Shown: in pieces, positions 1 to 8,293 of the stretch | How the letters are laid out: each line of letters starts with the position of its first letter | How positions within the stretch are numbered: position 1 is the first letter of the stretch | From: an uncultured Bacteroidota bacterium | GTDB lineage: Bacteria; Bacteroidota; Bacteroidia; Chitinophagales; Saprospiraceae | Assembly (NCBI GenBank): GCA_937872515.1 | Contig: CALMSX010000086.1 | Location: 1 to 42,213 of the forward strand | Reading direction: 5' to 3' | Length of the DNA stretch: 42,213 nucleotides | The notes under the pieces: generated by a model | Told to the model about the DNA's origin: nothing | The model's input: only the letters and a program-made list of their open reading frames with translations | Databases searched by the model: none | Translations under genes and position numbers: made by a program

Positions 1-147
1 AAATGGTTGTAATTAACTGGTAATCAATTTGATAAGACGGGTGTTTTTTTATTTTTTCGACAGGTTAAGTTTTTCAACAGGGCAAAATCAACAAAAATGC
101 GAAGAGAAAACGTCAAAAATAGCCCAACAAATTATGGGTTTATCCCT

Positions 148-155
148 TATCTTTG
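148..155 (+). promoter_or_regulatory. -7 promoter box of pdhB (TAnnTTTG type)
   Basis: The sequence TATCTTTG matches the Bacteroidota primary sigma -7 consensus TAnnTTTG. It lies 22 bases before the ATG at 178, so transcription should begin near 162. That places it inside the longer open frame beginning at 97 and argues for the ATG at 178 as the true start. I see no clear -33 TTG at the usual 19-21 base spacing. Confidence 0.6.
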
Positions 156-177
156 CAGCCTAAAAAAATTGCAATCC

Positions 178-1164
178 ATGTCAAGAGTGATTACATTGAG
201 AGAAGCCCTGGGAGAGGCCATGAGCGAAGAAATGCGTCGCGATGAAACGGTTTTCCTGATGGGTGAAGAAGTAGCAGAATACAACGGAGCTTATAAAGTA
301 AGTAAGGGCATGCTCGATGAGTTTGGACCCAAGAGGGTCATTGACACCCCCATTGCAGAGCTGGGCTTTGCCGGCATCGGTGTGGGAGCGGCTATGAATG
401 GCTTACGTCCGATTGTAGAATTTATGACATGGAACTTTGCGGTTCTGGCTTTTGATCAGATTGTCAACAATGCCGCCAAAACCCTTACCCAGTCTGGGGG
501 TCAGTTTATGTGTCCCATCGTATTCAGGGGACCATCCGGTGCGGCAGGACAGCTGGCACAGCAGCACTCACAAACCTTTGAGAGCTGGATGGCCAATGTA
601 CCGGGACTAAAAGTGATATCCTGTATTGACCCCGCTGATGCCAAAGGTTTGTTGAAAGCAGCCATTCGCGATAACGATCCCGTTTGTGTGATGGAATCAG
701 AGATCATGTATGGTCTTAAAGGAGAAGTGCCAGACGGAGACTATGTGGTACCTATTGGCAAAGCAGCTATCAGAAGGGAAGGAACCGATGTGACCATAGT
801 TGCCTACAACAAGATGATGGAAGTAGCTAAAGAAGCGGCCATCGAATTGGAGAAACAAGGCATCTCCGCAGAAGTGATTGACCTGCGTACCATTCGTCCA
901 CTGGATCATAAAACCCTCGTGGCATCTTTAAAAAAGACCAACCGCATGGTAGTAGTAGACGAATCATGGCCATTTGCCGGAGTATCGGCAGAGATTGCCT
1001 ATGAGATGCAGCGATATGCTTTTGATTATCTGGATGCACCGGTGGTGCGTGTCAACGCAGCAGACACTTCACTTGGCTATGCACCCACCTTTGTAGAAGA
1101 GTACATGCCCAATCCTGCCAAAGTGATTCGTGCGGTGAAAGAAGTCATGTACCAAAAGGCATAA
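178..1164 (+). CDS. pdhB: Pyruvate dehydrogenase E1 component, beta subunit
   Basis: This is the beta chain of the thiamine-diphosphate-dependent E1 enzyme, which decarboxylates pyruvate in the cytosolic pyruvate dehydrogenase complex. The 328-residue protein begins MSRVITLREALGEAMSEEM and carries the family blocks FLMGEEVAEYNGAYKVSKG, DTPIAELGFAGIGVGAA, and FRGPSGAAGQLAQQHSQ, followed by a C-terminal transketolase-like domain (RTIRPLDHKTL, then VVVDESWPFAGVSAEIA). Length is normal for the family. An upstream ATG at 97 would add 27 residues unlike the family and lies ahead of the -7 box, so I chose 178. The alpha subunit gene is not in the window. rimO begins two bases after the stop, so the two genes are probably co-transcribed. 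A branched-chain 2-oxo-acid E1 beta is the main alternative, but the sequence reads as pyruvate type. Confidence 0.93.
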   Translation: MSRVITLREALGEAMSEEMRRDETVFLMGEEVAEYNGAYKVSKGMLDEFGPKRVIDTPIAELGFAGIGVGAAMNGLRPIVEFMTWNFAVLAFDQIVNNAAKTLTQSGGQFMCPIVFRGPSGAAGQLAQQHSQTFESWMANVPGLKVISCIDPADAKGLLKAAIRDNDPVCVMESEIMYGLKGEVPDGDYVVPIGKAAIRREGTDVTIVAYNKMMEVAKEAAIELEKQGISAEVIDLRTIRPLDHKTLVASLKKTNRMVVVDESWPFAGVSAEIAYEMQRYAFDYLDAPVVRVNAADTSLGYAPTFVEEYMPNPAKVIRAVKEVMYQKA

Positions 1165-1166
1165 TC

Positions 1167-2474
1167 TTGAAGGCAAAAACCCTAAAAAAAGACAAGGTCA
1201 ATATCATCACCTTAGGTTGTTCGAAAAACATTGTGGATTCGGAAAACCTGATGACCCAGCTCAAGGCCAACGACATAGACGTGGTCCATGACAGCGAGGA
1301 GAAAGCCAACATCATCATTGTCAACACCTGTGGCTTCATCGATCTGGCCAAAGAAGAATCGGTGAATACCATTTTGGAATATGCGGCCATCCGCAAAAAA
1401 GGGGGCATTGATAAATTGTACGTTACCGGCTGTTTGTCGCAACGCTACAAAGACGACCTCGAAACTGAGATACCGGAAGTTGATGCTTTTTTTGGCACTA
1501 TGGAGTTGCCCGGTATTCTGGCTAAGTTTAATGCCGATTACCGGCATGAGCTGGTTGGGGAGCGTATTACCACCACACCTCAGCATTATGCCTATCTCAA
1601 GATATCTGAAGGCTGCAATCGCACCTGTTCGTTTTGTGCCATTCCCTTAATGCGGGGAGGTCACGTATCCCGTACCATCGAGTCGCTGGTGCAGGAGGCA
1701 CAAAACCTGGCCCGAATGGGTGTCAAAGAAATCATGCTTATTGCGCAGGAACTAACCTATTACGGACTCGACCTGTACAAAGAAAGAGCCCTGCCCAAAT
1801 TGCTGGACGCCCTGTGTGAGGTAGAGGGCATCGAATGGATCAGGCTGCACTATGCTTATCCCAGCAAATTTCCACTGGAGATCTTTGACGTCATTGCCCG
1901 CCAACCCAAAGTTTGTAATTACCTCGACATACCTCTGCAACATGCTTCTGATGGAGTGTTGCAACGAATGAAAAGGCAGACCACACGCGAAGAACAACGA
2001 CAACTCATCTTTGAAGCCCGCAAACGGGTGCCGGACATCGCCATTCGAACCACCTTCCTTGTTGGCTTTCCAGGCGAGACCGAAGAGGAGTTTGAAGAGC
2101 TGTGCGATTTCGTCAAAGAAATGCAGTTTGAGCGACTGGGGGTTTTTCAATATTCTCACGAAGAAGACACGTCTGCCTATTTGGTGGAAGACGATGTGCC
2201 CGCTGAAGTCAAAGAAGAAAGAGCATCTACCCTGATGGCCATTCAACAGGATATCAGCAACGATAAAAATCACAACAAGGTAGGGCAGACCTTTAAGGTT
2301 TTATTTGACCGCAAAGAGGGCGAGTTTTTTATAGGTCGCACCGAATATGACAGTCCGGAAGTTGACAACGAGGTTTTGGTGGACGCCAAAAAACACTTTG
2401 TCAGGCTGGGCGATTTTTCTACCATACAGATTACCGAGGCAGACGACTACGATTTATACGGGGTGCCGGTTTAG
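1167..2474 (+). CDS. rimO: Ribosomal protein S12 methylthiotransferase RimO (TTG start)
   Basis: RimO is a radical-SAM enzyme that adds a methylthio group to a conserved aspartate of ribosomal protein S12. The 435-residue protein has the three N-terminal cluster cysteines C18 (TLGCSKN), C55 (NTCGF) and C89 (TGCLSQR), then the radical-SAM motif CNRTCSFC with C150, C154 and C157, and a C-terminal TRAM-like region after about residue 365. LKISEGCNRTCSFCAIPLMR separates RimO from MiaB. The start is TTG two bases after the pdhB stop, and no ATG lies before the first conserved block, so translational coupling is plausible. Length is normal. The 112 bases that follow contain no evident terminator. 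Confidence 0.94.
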   Translation: MKAKTLKKDKVNIITLGCSKNIVDSENLMTQLKANDIDVVHDSEEKANIIIVNTCGFIDLAKEESVNTILEYAAIRKKGGIDKLYVTGCLSQRYKDDLETEIPEVDAFFGTMELPGILAKFNADYRHELVGERITTTPQHYAYLKISEGCNRTCSFCAIPLMRGGHVSRTIESLVQEAQNLARMGVKEIMLIAQELTYYGLDLYKERALPKLLDALCEVEGIEWIRLHYAYPSKFPLEIFDVIARQPKVCNYLDIPLQHASDGVLQRMKRQTTREEQRQLIFEARKRVPDIAIRTTFLVGFPGETEEEFEELCDFVKEMQFERLGVFQYSHEEDTSAYLVEDDVPAEVKEERASTLMAIQQDISNDKNHNKVGQTFKVLFDRKEGEFFIGRTEYDSPEVDNEVLVDAKKHFVRLGDFSTIQITEADDYDLYGVPV

Positions 2475-2586
2475 CATCAACAAAACATATCTGGGGTTGA
2501 TTTAAATCACAGCATGGCAATTTGGAAGTGATTTTGTCAAAAAAAATATACGTGATTACAATAAATGCAGAGTTGATTTATATTTA

Positions 2587-3114
2587 TTAAAAACGAATAC
2601 CCACCCCAATATTTGGTTTTAGTTCCACACTTTTATAGGTAAGATTGTAATTCACATCCAGTCCACCCAGCAGGTAGAAATTTTTACCCAGGTCGGCTCT
2701 GAAACCCAAAGAGGTGGAGATGCTGTAACTCTTCCTTAAGTTTTGACTATTGGTGAGATCGAACAGATAACCGCGCTCGAGTCCGGCAGAGACAAAAAGA
2801 CCCTCTCTGGTAGGTTTAAAGAAGTATACCGCACCCAGTCCCAGACTACCACTAAGGTATCGCGAACCTCCTTCACCTCCGGACAAATTAATATATGTTT
2901 GTGTTGCCTTGGCCTGCAGTGCAAAGTGATTGGATAACATTCGCCGGTAGGTGATGCCAATGCCTCCCTGGATCAGGCCAAAATCTTTGCTGACACCAAA
3001 ACTAAACTTACTGAGTTCAATTTCGTTTTTGGGTAATTTGAATTCCTGCGCATTGGCAGTAGGGCATAGGTACAATAGAGCAGCGGCAAGCAGGGTAAGC
3101 CTGATCAAAATCAT
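2587..3114 (-). CDS. Small outer-membrane beta-barrel-like protein with signal peptide
   Basis: The product is not a family I can name. From the ATG at 3114 it is 175 residues: a typical signal peptide (MILIRLTLLAAALLYLCPTA, then NAQ) followed by alternating hydrophobic and polar segments with repeated glycine and aromatic residues (ISTSLGFRADLGKNFYLLGG). It ends in phenylalanine (KPNIGVGIRF), as outer-membrane barrels often do. About eight strands can be imagined. The frame can be extended to a TTG at 3162, but that adds 16 residues ahead of an already complete signal peptide. It stands alone, convergent with rimO and downstream of the ABC ATPase gene with a 167-base gap or more. An OmpA/OmpX-like or PorT-like barrel is inferred from composition only. 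Confidence 0.65.
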   Translation of the reverse strand: MILIRLTLLAAALLYLCPTANAQEFKLPKNEIELSKFSFGVSKDFGLIQGGIGITYRRMLSNHFALQAKATQTYINLSGGEGGSRYLSGSLGLGAVYFFKPTREGLFVSAGLERGYLFDLTNSQNLRKSYSISTSLGFRADLGKNFYLLGGLDVNYNLTYKSVELKPNIGVGIRF

Positions 3115-3329
3115 TAGTAGATAATAAATTGGTGAATAAAAAAACCTCTTCCGGAAGGACAAGTCAGGTTAATAACGAAATGGATTTGAGCTTCGCTGGA
3201 TGTAGAATTGTTAAAAAAAGATTAAGGTAAGGGACATAAAAAAATAGAATTGCATAATAAATACGGTTAATGGGTTTAAATAACCACGATTAACATTTCA
3301 CAAAATTTTCACAAAGGCAAAGTGTGATT

Positions 3330-4772
3330 TTAGGAAAGGGCAATCACCTCATCACAAAACAAACGAGCCAGCTGGAGATCATGGGTAATCATCAACATGG
3401 CCATGTTATATTTTTGGTGCATCTGATCGAGTAGGTTGAGGATCTGGACCTTATTAACTGCATCCAGAGCAGTGACGGCTTCGTCCAAAATCAACAGTTG
3501 GGGTAGGAGGACTAGGCTCCTGGCAATGCACACTCTTTGCAACTGCCCACCTGAAAGCTGGTGGGGATAACGGTCGAGCATATCTTCGGTTAATTGCACT
3601 TCAGATAATTTTTCAGCCAGCATTGAACGACTGAAAGACCGCTTATGAATTCGAAAGGGTTCTGATAAACTTTGGGCGATGGTCATCCTGGGATTGAGCG
3701 AAAGAGCAGGATGTTGGAAAATCAACTGGACCCTGGACGAAGCCTTTATTGATTGGTCCTGCCACACTACTTCGCCCCCCTGGACATCCTCCACGCCGAC
3801 AATGATGCGGGCGAGGGTAGATTTGCCGCAACCACTGGGGCCCGCAATGGCGAGTCGTTGACCCAATGAGAGACTTAGATTAAATTTTTCAAAAATGGTT
3901 TTATCGTCAAATTTTTTAATAATGTTGTTCAACCTTAAAAGGGGCATAGTCTGGTCTGACTGCTTCCATATTGGACGATAGACAGCCGAAAGAAGTTCTT
4001 GACTGGCACTATCTGTAGCTTGGTTTTGAAACTGGGCAGCAGGTGCCGATGCAGTGATTCTACCCTGGTCCATTACATAGATGTGGTCTGAAATGGGAAG
4101 GGCCGTGAGCAGGTCGTGACTGATCCAAAGCACCGCCAAGCCTGAGGTTTTACGCATCTCCATAATGAGGTCAATGATGTCTTTTTCATTATCGGCATCA
4201 AGGGCAGAAGTGGCCTCGTCTGCAATCAGTAATTTGGGTTGGTGGAGGGTCGCTGCCGCCAGAGACAAACGCTGGAGTTGTCCGCCAGACAATTGATGAG
4301 GGTAGGCTTTTAAGATGCGATCCAGATCCCCAAGGTTAAAATTGTGGAGCCACTCCCTGACCTGGGTCCGGGCCTGGGCAGAGGTGCCCTGACGATGGCG
4401 GAGCCAGGTTTCAACGAGTTGGTTGCCCACACGCATCACGGGATCGAAGGATTGGGCAGGTTGCTGAAAAACCATAGCGATTTCATTGCCCATAATTTTT
4501 TTACGCAGCGTGTTGTCCAGAGCAGTACCTTGGAAGTATTGATGTCCGCGGACCTGGCTTTGGCGGGAAGGGTATAGGCCTGCAATGCTTCGGGCCAGCA
4601 CCGTTTTGCCGCAGCCTGATTTCCCGGTGAGGGTTACAAAACCACCCTGTGGTATGGCCAGGTCTATGTTCTCCAGCAATACCTTTTCACCCTCATCCGT
4701 TGTCAGTGAGAGGCCAAAGTTTTTAATTTCAAGCAAAAAGCCATTCGTGTCCACCTGCCAAAGATAGCACAT
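3330..4772 (-). CDS. ABC transporter ATP-binding protein with two fused ATPase domains (peptide/nickel type)
   Basis: This 480-residue protein holds two complete ABC ATPase domains. Domain 1 has Walker A GKSGCGKT at 50-57, signature LSGGQLQR at 161-168 and Walker B LLIADE at 181-186. Domain 2 has GPSGCGKS at 311-318, LSGGQLQR at 406-413 and LLILDE at 426-431. Both contain the extended Q-loop region seen in DppD/DppF, OppD/OppF and GsiA ATPases (FQQPAQSFDPVMRVG, FQHPALSLNPRMTI). This suggests energising import of peptides, nickel or a similar solute at the inner membrane. No permease or binding-protein gene is adjacent, which is unusual for this class. GTG at 4754 is an alternative start. The gene diverges from xer across 137 bases. 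Confidence 0.9.
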   Translation of the reverse strand: MCYLWQVDTNGFLLEIKNFGLSLTTDEGEKVLLENIDLAIPQGGFVTLTGKSGCGKTVLARSIAGLYPSRQSQVRGHQYFQGTALDNTLRKKIMGNEIAMVFQQPAQSFDPVMRVGNQLVETWLRHRQGTSAQARTQVREWLHNFNLGDLDRILKAYPHQLSGGQLQRLSLAAATLHQPKLLIADEATSALDADNEKDIIDLIMEMRKTSGLAVLWISHDLLTALPISDHIYVMDQGRITASAPAAQFQNQATDSASQELLSAVYRPIWKQSDQTMPLLRLNNIIKKFDDKTIFEKFNLSLSLGQRLAIAGPSGCGKSTLARIIVGVEDVQGGEVVWQDQSIKASSRVQLIFQHPALSLNPRMTIAQSLSEPFRIHKRSFSRSMLAEKLSEVQLTEDMLDRYPHQLSGGQLQRVCIARSLVLLPQLLILDEAVTALDAVNKVQILNLLDQMHQKYNMAMLMITHDLQLARLFCDEVIALS

Positions 4773-4896
4773 TTGCCTATTCGGAAAAAATGGTGGGTTG
4801 ACAGTTGGCTTGTAGTCTGGCTAAAGGAATCTCCATTTATACAAGCCGGCAGGGATCTTTTTTTAAATAATTTACACATATTAAGAAAAAACGTAA

Positions 4897-4904
4897 TATA
4901 TTTG
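4897..4904 (+). promoter_or_regulatory. -7 promoter box immediately before xer
   Basis: TATATTTG fits TAnnTTTG exactly and ends five bases before the ATG at 4910. With a usual distance of about six or seven bases to the transcription start, RNA would begin at or next to the start codon, giving a leaderless message. No good -33 element is visible. Confidence 0.5.
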
Positions 4905-4909
4905 TTCAT

Positions 4910-5800
4910 ATGATCGATACGTTCACATCTTATTTGGCAAAGGTTAAGAAGTACAGCGAACACACCGTAATTTCCTATGCCAACGATCTGAATCAGTTTA
5001 GCCACTATCTTCTGGAAGTTTATGGCAATGGCGACATCTTGCTGGCCGGCCATTTGATGGTGCGATCATGGGTGGTGTCGCTGAGCAAAAATGATATAAC
5101 ACCCCGTTCGGTGAATCGCAAGTTATCAGCGCTCAACAGCTTTTACAAGTATGCATTGAAGCATGGACATGTGCAGAAAAATCCCATGAAAAAGGTAGCA
5201 GCTCCCAAGGTTGGAAAACGCCTGCCATCTTATGTGATGGAAGATGAGATACCAGCTGTTTTGGCCGCCACAGAAATACAGGCAGATAATTATACCCAAT
5301 GGCGCGACAAAACCATCTTGTTTTTGCTCTATACCACGGGTATGCGAAGGTCAGAACTACTCCAATTGAGGGTGGAAGACCTCAATGTAAGCAGAAAAGA
5401 AATAAGGGTTTTAGGAAAGGGGAAAAAAGAGCGGATTGTGCCGATGCCGGCTGAAAGTATTCGTTTTTTGAATGAATACATCGAAGTTCGCAAAGAACAT
5501 TTTAGCGATAAAGAAATACAAGGCAGCTACTTATTATTGTCGGGAAAGGGCAAAAAACTGGATCCACGCGCCGTCTACGGCATTGTCAACCAATACCTGA
5601 AGCTGGCGCCCAGTGCTGAAAAAAAGAGCCCTCACGTGTTGCGCCACAGCTTTGCCACCCACTTGCTCAATAATGGAGCCGACATCAATGCCATCAAAGA
5701 GTTGCTTGGACATGCCAATTTGGGAGCTACCCAGGTGTATACCCACAATTCCATTGAGCGGTTAAAAGAAATTTATCAAAAATTTCATCCAAAGGCCTGA
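4910..5800 (+). CDS. Tyrosine recombinase of the XerC/XerD family
   Basis: A site-specific recombinase that resolves chromosome dimers at dif in the standard family role. The 296-residue protein has a SAM-like N-terminal core-binding domain (about 1-90) and a C-terminal catalytic domain with the full tyrosine-recombinase set: R146 in TTGMRRSEL, a lysine near 170 in VLGKGKKER, H242 and R245 in HVLRHSFATH, H268 in LLGHANL, and nucleophile Y277 in TQVYTH. Length is typical. The gene is followed by hpf, a pairing I recall from other Bacteroidota, which supports a housekeeping XerC/XerD role over a mobile-element integrase. I cannot tell XerC from XerD by reading alone, so no symbol is given. Confidence 0.92.
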   Translation: MIDTFTSYLAKVKKYSEHTVISYANDLNQFSHYLLEVYGNGDILLAGHLMVRSWVVSLSKNDITPRSVNRKLSALNSFYKYALKHGHVQKNPMKKVAAPKVGKRLPSYVMEDEIPAVLAATEIQADNYTQWRDKTILFLLYTTGMRRSELLQLRVEDLNVSRKEIRVLGKGKKERIVPMPAESIRFLNEYIEVRKEHFSDKEIQGSYLLLSGKGKKLDPRAVYGIVNQYLKLAPSAEKKSPHVLRHSFATHLLNNGADINAIKELLGHANLGATQVYTHNSIERLKEIYQKFHPKA

Positions 5801-5902
5801 TTATGAGTAAGCTCAGAGAAACTATAAAAATGGGTCTTGATTTTTTTGTCAATACCCTGTATATTGAAGAAATATTTATTCACACTTTTAAAACATATAA
5901 GT

Positions 5903-6205
5903 ATGAAAATTAACATCAATACGGTCCATTTTACAGCTGACGGAAAACTGAGAGACCACATTTCCGAAAAGCTGAATAAACTGGTCAAGTTTTATGACAA
6001 GCTTCTGGGGGTAGAAGTATTTCTCAAGCTTGAAAATTCCGGACAAGTAAAAGACAAAATTGTAGAGTTGGAAGCCAAATTGCCGGGAAAAACGATATTT
6101 GCTTCTGCTACAGATAAGACCTTTGAATCATCTTTGGATCAGGCCCACGAAATCATCGTCAGGCAGCTAAAGCGGAACAAGGAAAAGCTGAAACAAGCAA
6201 GTTAA
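5903..6205 (+). CDS. hpf: Ribosome hibernation-promoting factor, short form (HPF/RaiA family)
   Basis: This protein binds the 30S subunit at the mRNA/tRNA channel and inactivates or protects ribosomes in stationary phase. It has 100 residues from MKININTVHFTADGKLRDHI, with the S30AE fold pattern (two N-terminal strands and helix, the DKIVELEAKLPGKTIFA strands, then helix LDQAHEIIVRQLKRNKEKL). The C-terminal dimerisation domain of long HPF is absent, so it is the short form. An upstream in-frame ATG at 5837 would add residues outside the family, so 5903 is preferred. It lies 102 bases after xer and ends eight bases before a strong terminator. No tRNA or tuf gene follows. Confidence 0.9.
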   Translation: MKININTVHFTADGKLRDHISEKLNKLVKFYDKLLGVEVFLKLENSGQVKDKIVELEAKLPGKTIFASATDKTFESSLDQAHEIIVRQLKRNKEKLKQAS

Positions 6206-6212
6206 TAATAAT

Positions 6213-6241
6213 AAGAGGGAAGCAAAAACTTCCCTCTTTTT
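6213..6241 (+). terminator. Rho-independent terminator after hpf
   Basis: A perfect 10-bp stem (6213-6222 with 6229-6238, AAGAGGGAAG paired to CTTCCCTCTT) with a CAAAAA loop is followed by a T run ending at 6241. It closes the xer-hpf unit. Confidence 0.9.
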
Positions 6242-6243
6242 GT

Positions 6244-6425
6244 AACTATTCAGGTGTACTCAACATCGATTAAATAATGACAATTTTGCGTGATATTTTG
6301 GCTATCTCCGTCACCAAAGCGCTGCTATGATTCCTCAAATGCGAGGTGCTGAGCTTGCCGAAGCAAGCCTCATCTGACTCAAAATTGCCTGATTTTTTAA
6401 TCTGAAAGCTGCCTCCTGAATAGTT
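6244..6425. mobile_element. Putative MITE-like palindromic element (about 180 bp)
   Basis: The ends are an exact 11-base inverted repeat, AACTATTCAGG at 6244-6254 and CCTGAATAGTT at 6415-6425. Similarity continues inward imperfectly (GATTAAA blocks and CAATTTTG at 6281-6288 against CAAAATTG at 6380-6387). It is flanked by a near-exact direct repeat, TTCCCTCTTTTTGTA at 6230-6244 and TTCCCTCTTTTTTGTA at 6424-6439, as if the terminator's 3' arm had been duplicated on insertion. The interior has no coding frame of note. It holds a hairpin, GCTTGC-CGAA-GCAAGC at 6353-6368. The mobile nature is inferred from structure; no transposase is present. Confidence 0.55.
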
Positions 6426-6463
6426 CCCTCTTTTTTGTAGATCAATGACCTAATTTATCATCC

Positions 6464-7471
6464 ATGTATCAAAATATTTTAGTGGCTTTGTCCTTGCTTT
6501 TATTCACATCATGTGCGTCAAAGATACCTCGTAAGGCTTTTGTGATGGTAGAATCCAATTCACCTGATTACGGTCTTCCGGAACTTTGGGCTGCCCATCC
6601 TTCCAAAAAGGATCTCGCTGATGAAAGACCTGAGGGCAATTCGGTACATGGAGAAGTGAGGAAGGCAGATGTGTTTTTTCTGCATCCCACCAGCTACCTC
6701 GATGAGCGGGGCAATGACCAGTGGAACGCACGCCTCGACGACCCTAAGACCAATAAAATTACCGATGATGGAGCCATCCATTTTCAGGCCAGCGCTTTTA
6801 ATGCAGCCGGTCAGGTATATGCCCCTCGCTACCGCCAGGCTCATTTGTATGCCTATTTTACACGAGATACCAGCTCTGCCAAAGCTGCTTTTGAGCTGGC
6901 TTATCGCGATGTTAAAGCGGCTTTTCTTTACTATCTAAACCACTACAATGAAGGCAGGCCATTTATCATTGCTTCGCACAGCCAGGGTACCACCCATGCC
7001 ATCAGGTTGATCAAGGAGCTGATTGATGGCAAGGAACTGCAAAAACAATTGGTAGCGGCTTACCTGTTGGGAATGCCGGTACACCAGGATGACTTTGACT
7101 CGTTGCCGCCATGTGAAAACCCTGATCAAACGGGCTGTTTTAGCGGATGGCGTACATTTAAAAAGGGCTATGAACCCACCTGGAAAGAAAAGGAAGTAGT
7201 GGTAACCAATCCCCTTTCATGGACCAGAAATGCCGATTATATGTCGGCCACAAGTAATCCGGGCACCATTTTGAGGGACTTCAACGACATCTATGTCAAT
7301 CTGGTAGATGCGCAGATCAGGGGTAATATTCTTTGGGCAACGAAACCAAAATTTCCCGGTTCCATTTTCCTTACCACCAAGAACTACCATGTGGCCGATG
7401 TGAATTTTTATTACTTCAGCATTCGCGAAAATGCCTTAAACCGTGTAGACCACTATTTGAAGGCTCACTGA
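6464..7471 (+). CDS. DUF3089-family lipoprotein, alpha/beta-hydrolase-like
   Basis: The 335-residue protein starts with a lipoprotein signal peptide (LLLFTSC, acylated cysteine 17). The body resembles the DUF3089 family: VFFLHPTSYL near 70, QASAFNAAGQVYAPRYRQA near 108-126, and a nucleophile elbow S171-H-S-Q-G with serine 173 as candidate nucleophile. An alpha/beta hydrolase acting on an ester or lipid at the outer membrane is plausible, but no substrate is known to me. Its last seven bases overlap the end of the convergent TIGR02206 gene. It is probably transcribed alone, since a terminator and a putative inserted element precede it. Confidence 0.8.
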   Translation: MYQNILVALSLLLFTSCASKIPRKAFVMVESNSPDYGLPELWAAHPSKKDLADERPEGNSVHGEVRKADVFFLHPTSYLDERGNDQWNARLDDPKTNKITDDGAIHFQASAFNAAGQVYAPRYRQAHLYAYFTRDTSSAKAAFELAYRDVKAAFLYYLNHYNEGRPFIIASHSQGTTHAIRLIKELIDGKELQKQLVAAYLLGMPVHQDDFDSLPPCENPDQTGCFSGWRTFKKGYEPTWKEKEVVVTNPLSWTRNADYMSATSNPGTILRDFNDIYVNLVDAQIRGNILWATKPKFPGSIFLTTKNYHVADVNFYYFSIRENALNRVDHYLKAH

Positions 7472-8220
7472 CCCAGTTGGGTTGGCCTGATCAACATGGT
7501 CAATTGTCGCACCAATACAGGGGTGTATTGAAACAACAAATACAACAGACTAAACAAGGTTGCCAATACCAATTCGAGCGACAGGATGTACCATGGCCAT
7601 TCCGGTAACAGTGAATAGAGGGTGGTGCCGGGTGGTTTGGCATTGAGAAAGAAGTAATTGGATTGGGTCAGACAATTATATGGATAGATAATCAATGCGG
7701 TTACATTCATGGCAATTCCGGACCAAACAATGTCCATAGGCTTTAGTCGCCAGTTCATGGCAAAATAACCGAAGAGTGCCAGGATGACCACTCCAGCATG
7801 GACGCCCCAGTAGCGCAGTGCTTCATAATGGGGCAAGACATCGGTAAGAGTGGGGGTAAACAGGGCTTGAAAGGTACCGGCCATGATCCAGAAAAAAAAG
7901 ATGGCCCACCATTGTCGACTCCCAGTCTGATAGATAAAATACAATGTAAAGGGCATTAGGCTACATAAATGGAAGGGTAGGTCGGTGGCGTGGTTGTAAT
8001 TGCCCAAAAAAAGACGGATGGCTGGTTTAAAAAGCTGGAGCACCATCATGACCACAGCCAATCGTTTTGCATAGGAGCGCTTTTGATCTTCAGACCACTT
8101 GTATTTTCCATTGTAGATAAACCAAATGCCAAAGAGCAGGCAGGCCATTAAAACCTGGAGGTGTTCTGCTCCAAAGACAATAAACTTCTGACTATCGGTG
8201 TAAAAAGACGCAAATTCCAT
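7465..8220 (-). CDS. TIGR02206-family integral membrane protein (YwaF-like)
   Basis: The 251-residue protein has about six or seven hydrophobic segments (for example VLMACLLFGIWFIY near 24-37, WWAIFFFWIMAGTFQALF near 104-121, VVILALFGYFAM near 144-155, YILSLELVLATLFSLLYLLF near the C-terminus). LPFHLCSLMPF and the NYFFLNAKPPGT segment are typical of the TIGR02206/YwaF family of bacterial inner-membrane proteins, whose function I do not know. It is convergent with the DUF3089 gene and overlaps it by seven bases. The region upstream (8221-8293) separates it from the next minus-strand gene, so it may not be in an operon. Confidence 0.82.
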   Translation of the reverse strand: MEFASFYTDSQKFIVFGAEHLQVLMACLLFGIWFIYNGKYKWSEDQKRSYAKRLAVVMMVLQLFKPAIRLFLGNYNHATDLPFHLCSLMPFTLYFIYQTGSRQWWAIFFFWIMAGTFQALFTPTLTDVLPHYEALRYWGVHAGVVILALFGYFAMNWRLKPMDIVWSGIAMNVTALIIYPYNCLTQSNYFFLNAKPPGTTLYSLLPEWPWYILSLELVLATLFSLLYLLFQYTPVLVRQLTMLIRPTQLGQ

Positions 8221-8293
8221 ATTTTATACTAAAATTGGGTGTAAAATAGGAATATTACACTTAAACTAAGGCATAGTTAAGACAAAATGTTGT

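Noticed and set aside
97..177. N-terminal extension of pdhB from an ATG at 97
   Set aside because: A TAnnTTTG box at 148-155 lies inside it and the 27 extra residues do not resemble the E1 beta family.
1752..2273. Long antisense frame of 173 codons across rimO
   Set aside because: It is a shadow of rimO, whose motifs fully explain the coding signal.
5801..5902. tRNA genes between xer and hpf or after hpf
   Set aside because: No cloverleaf or CCA-type acceptor stem could be found there, although some Bacteroidota have tRNAs in that neighbourhood.
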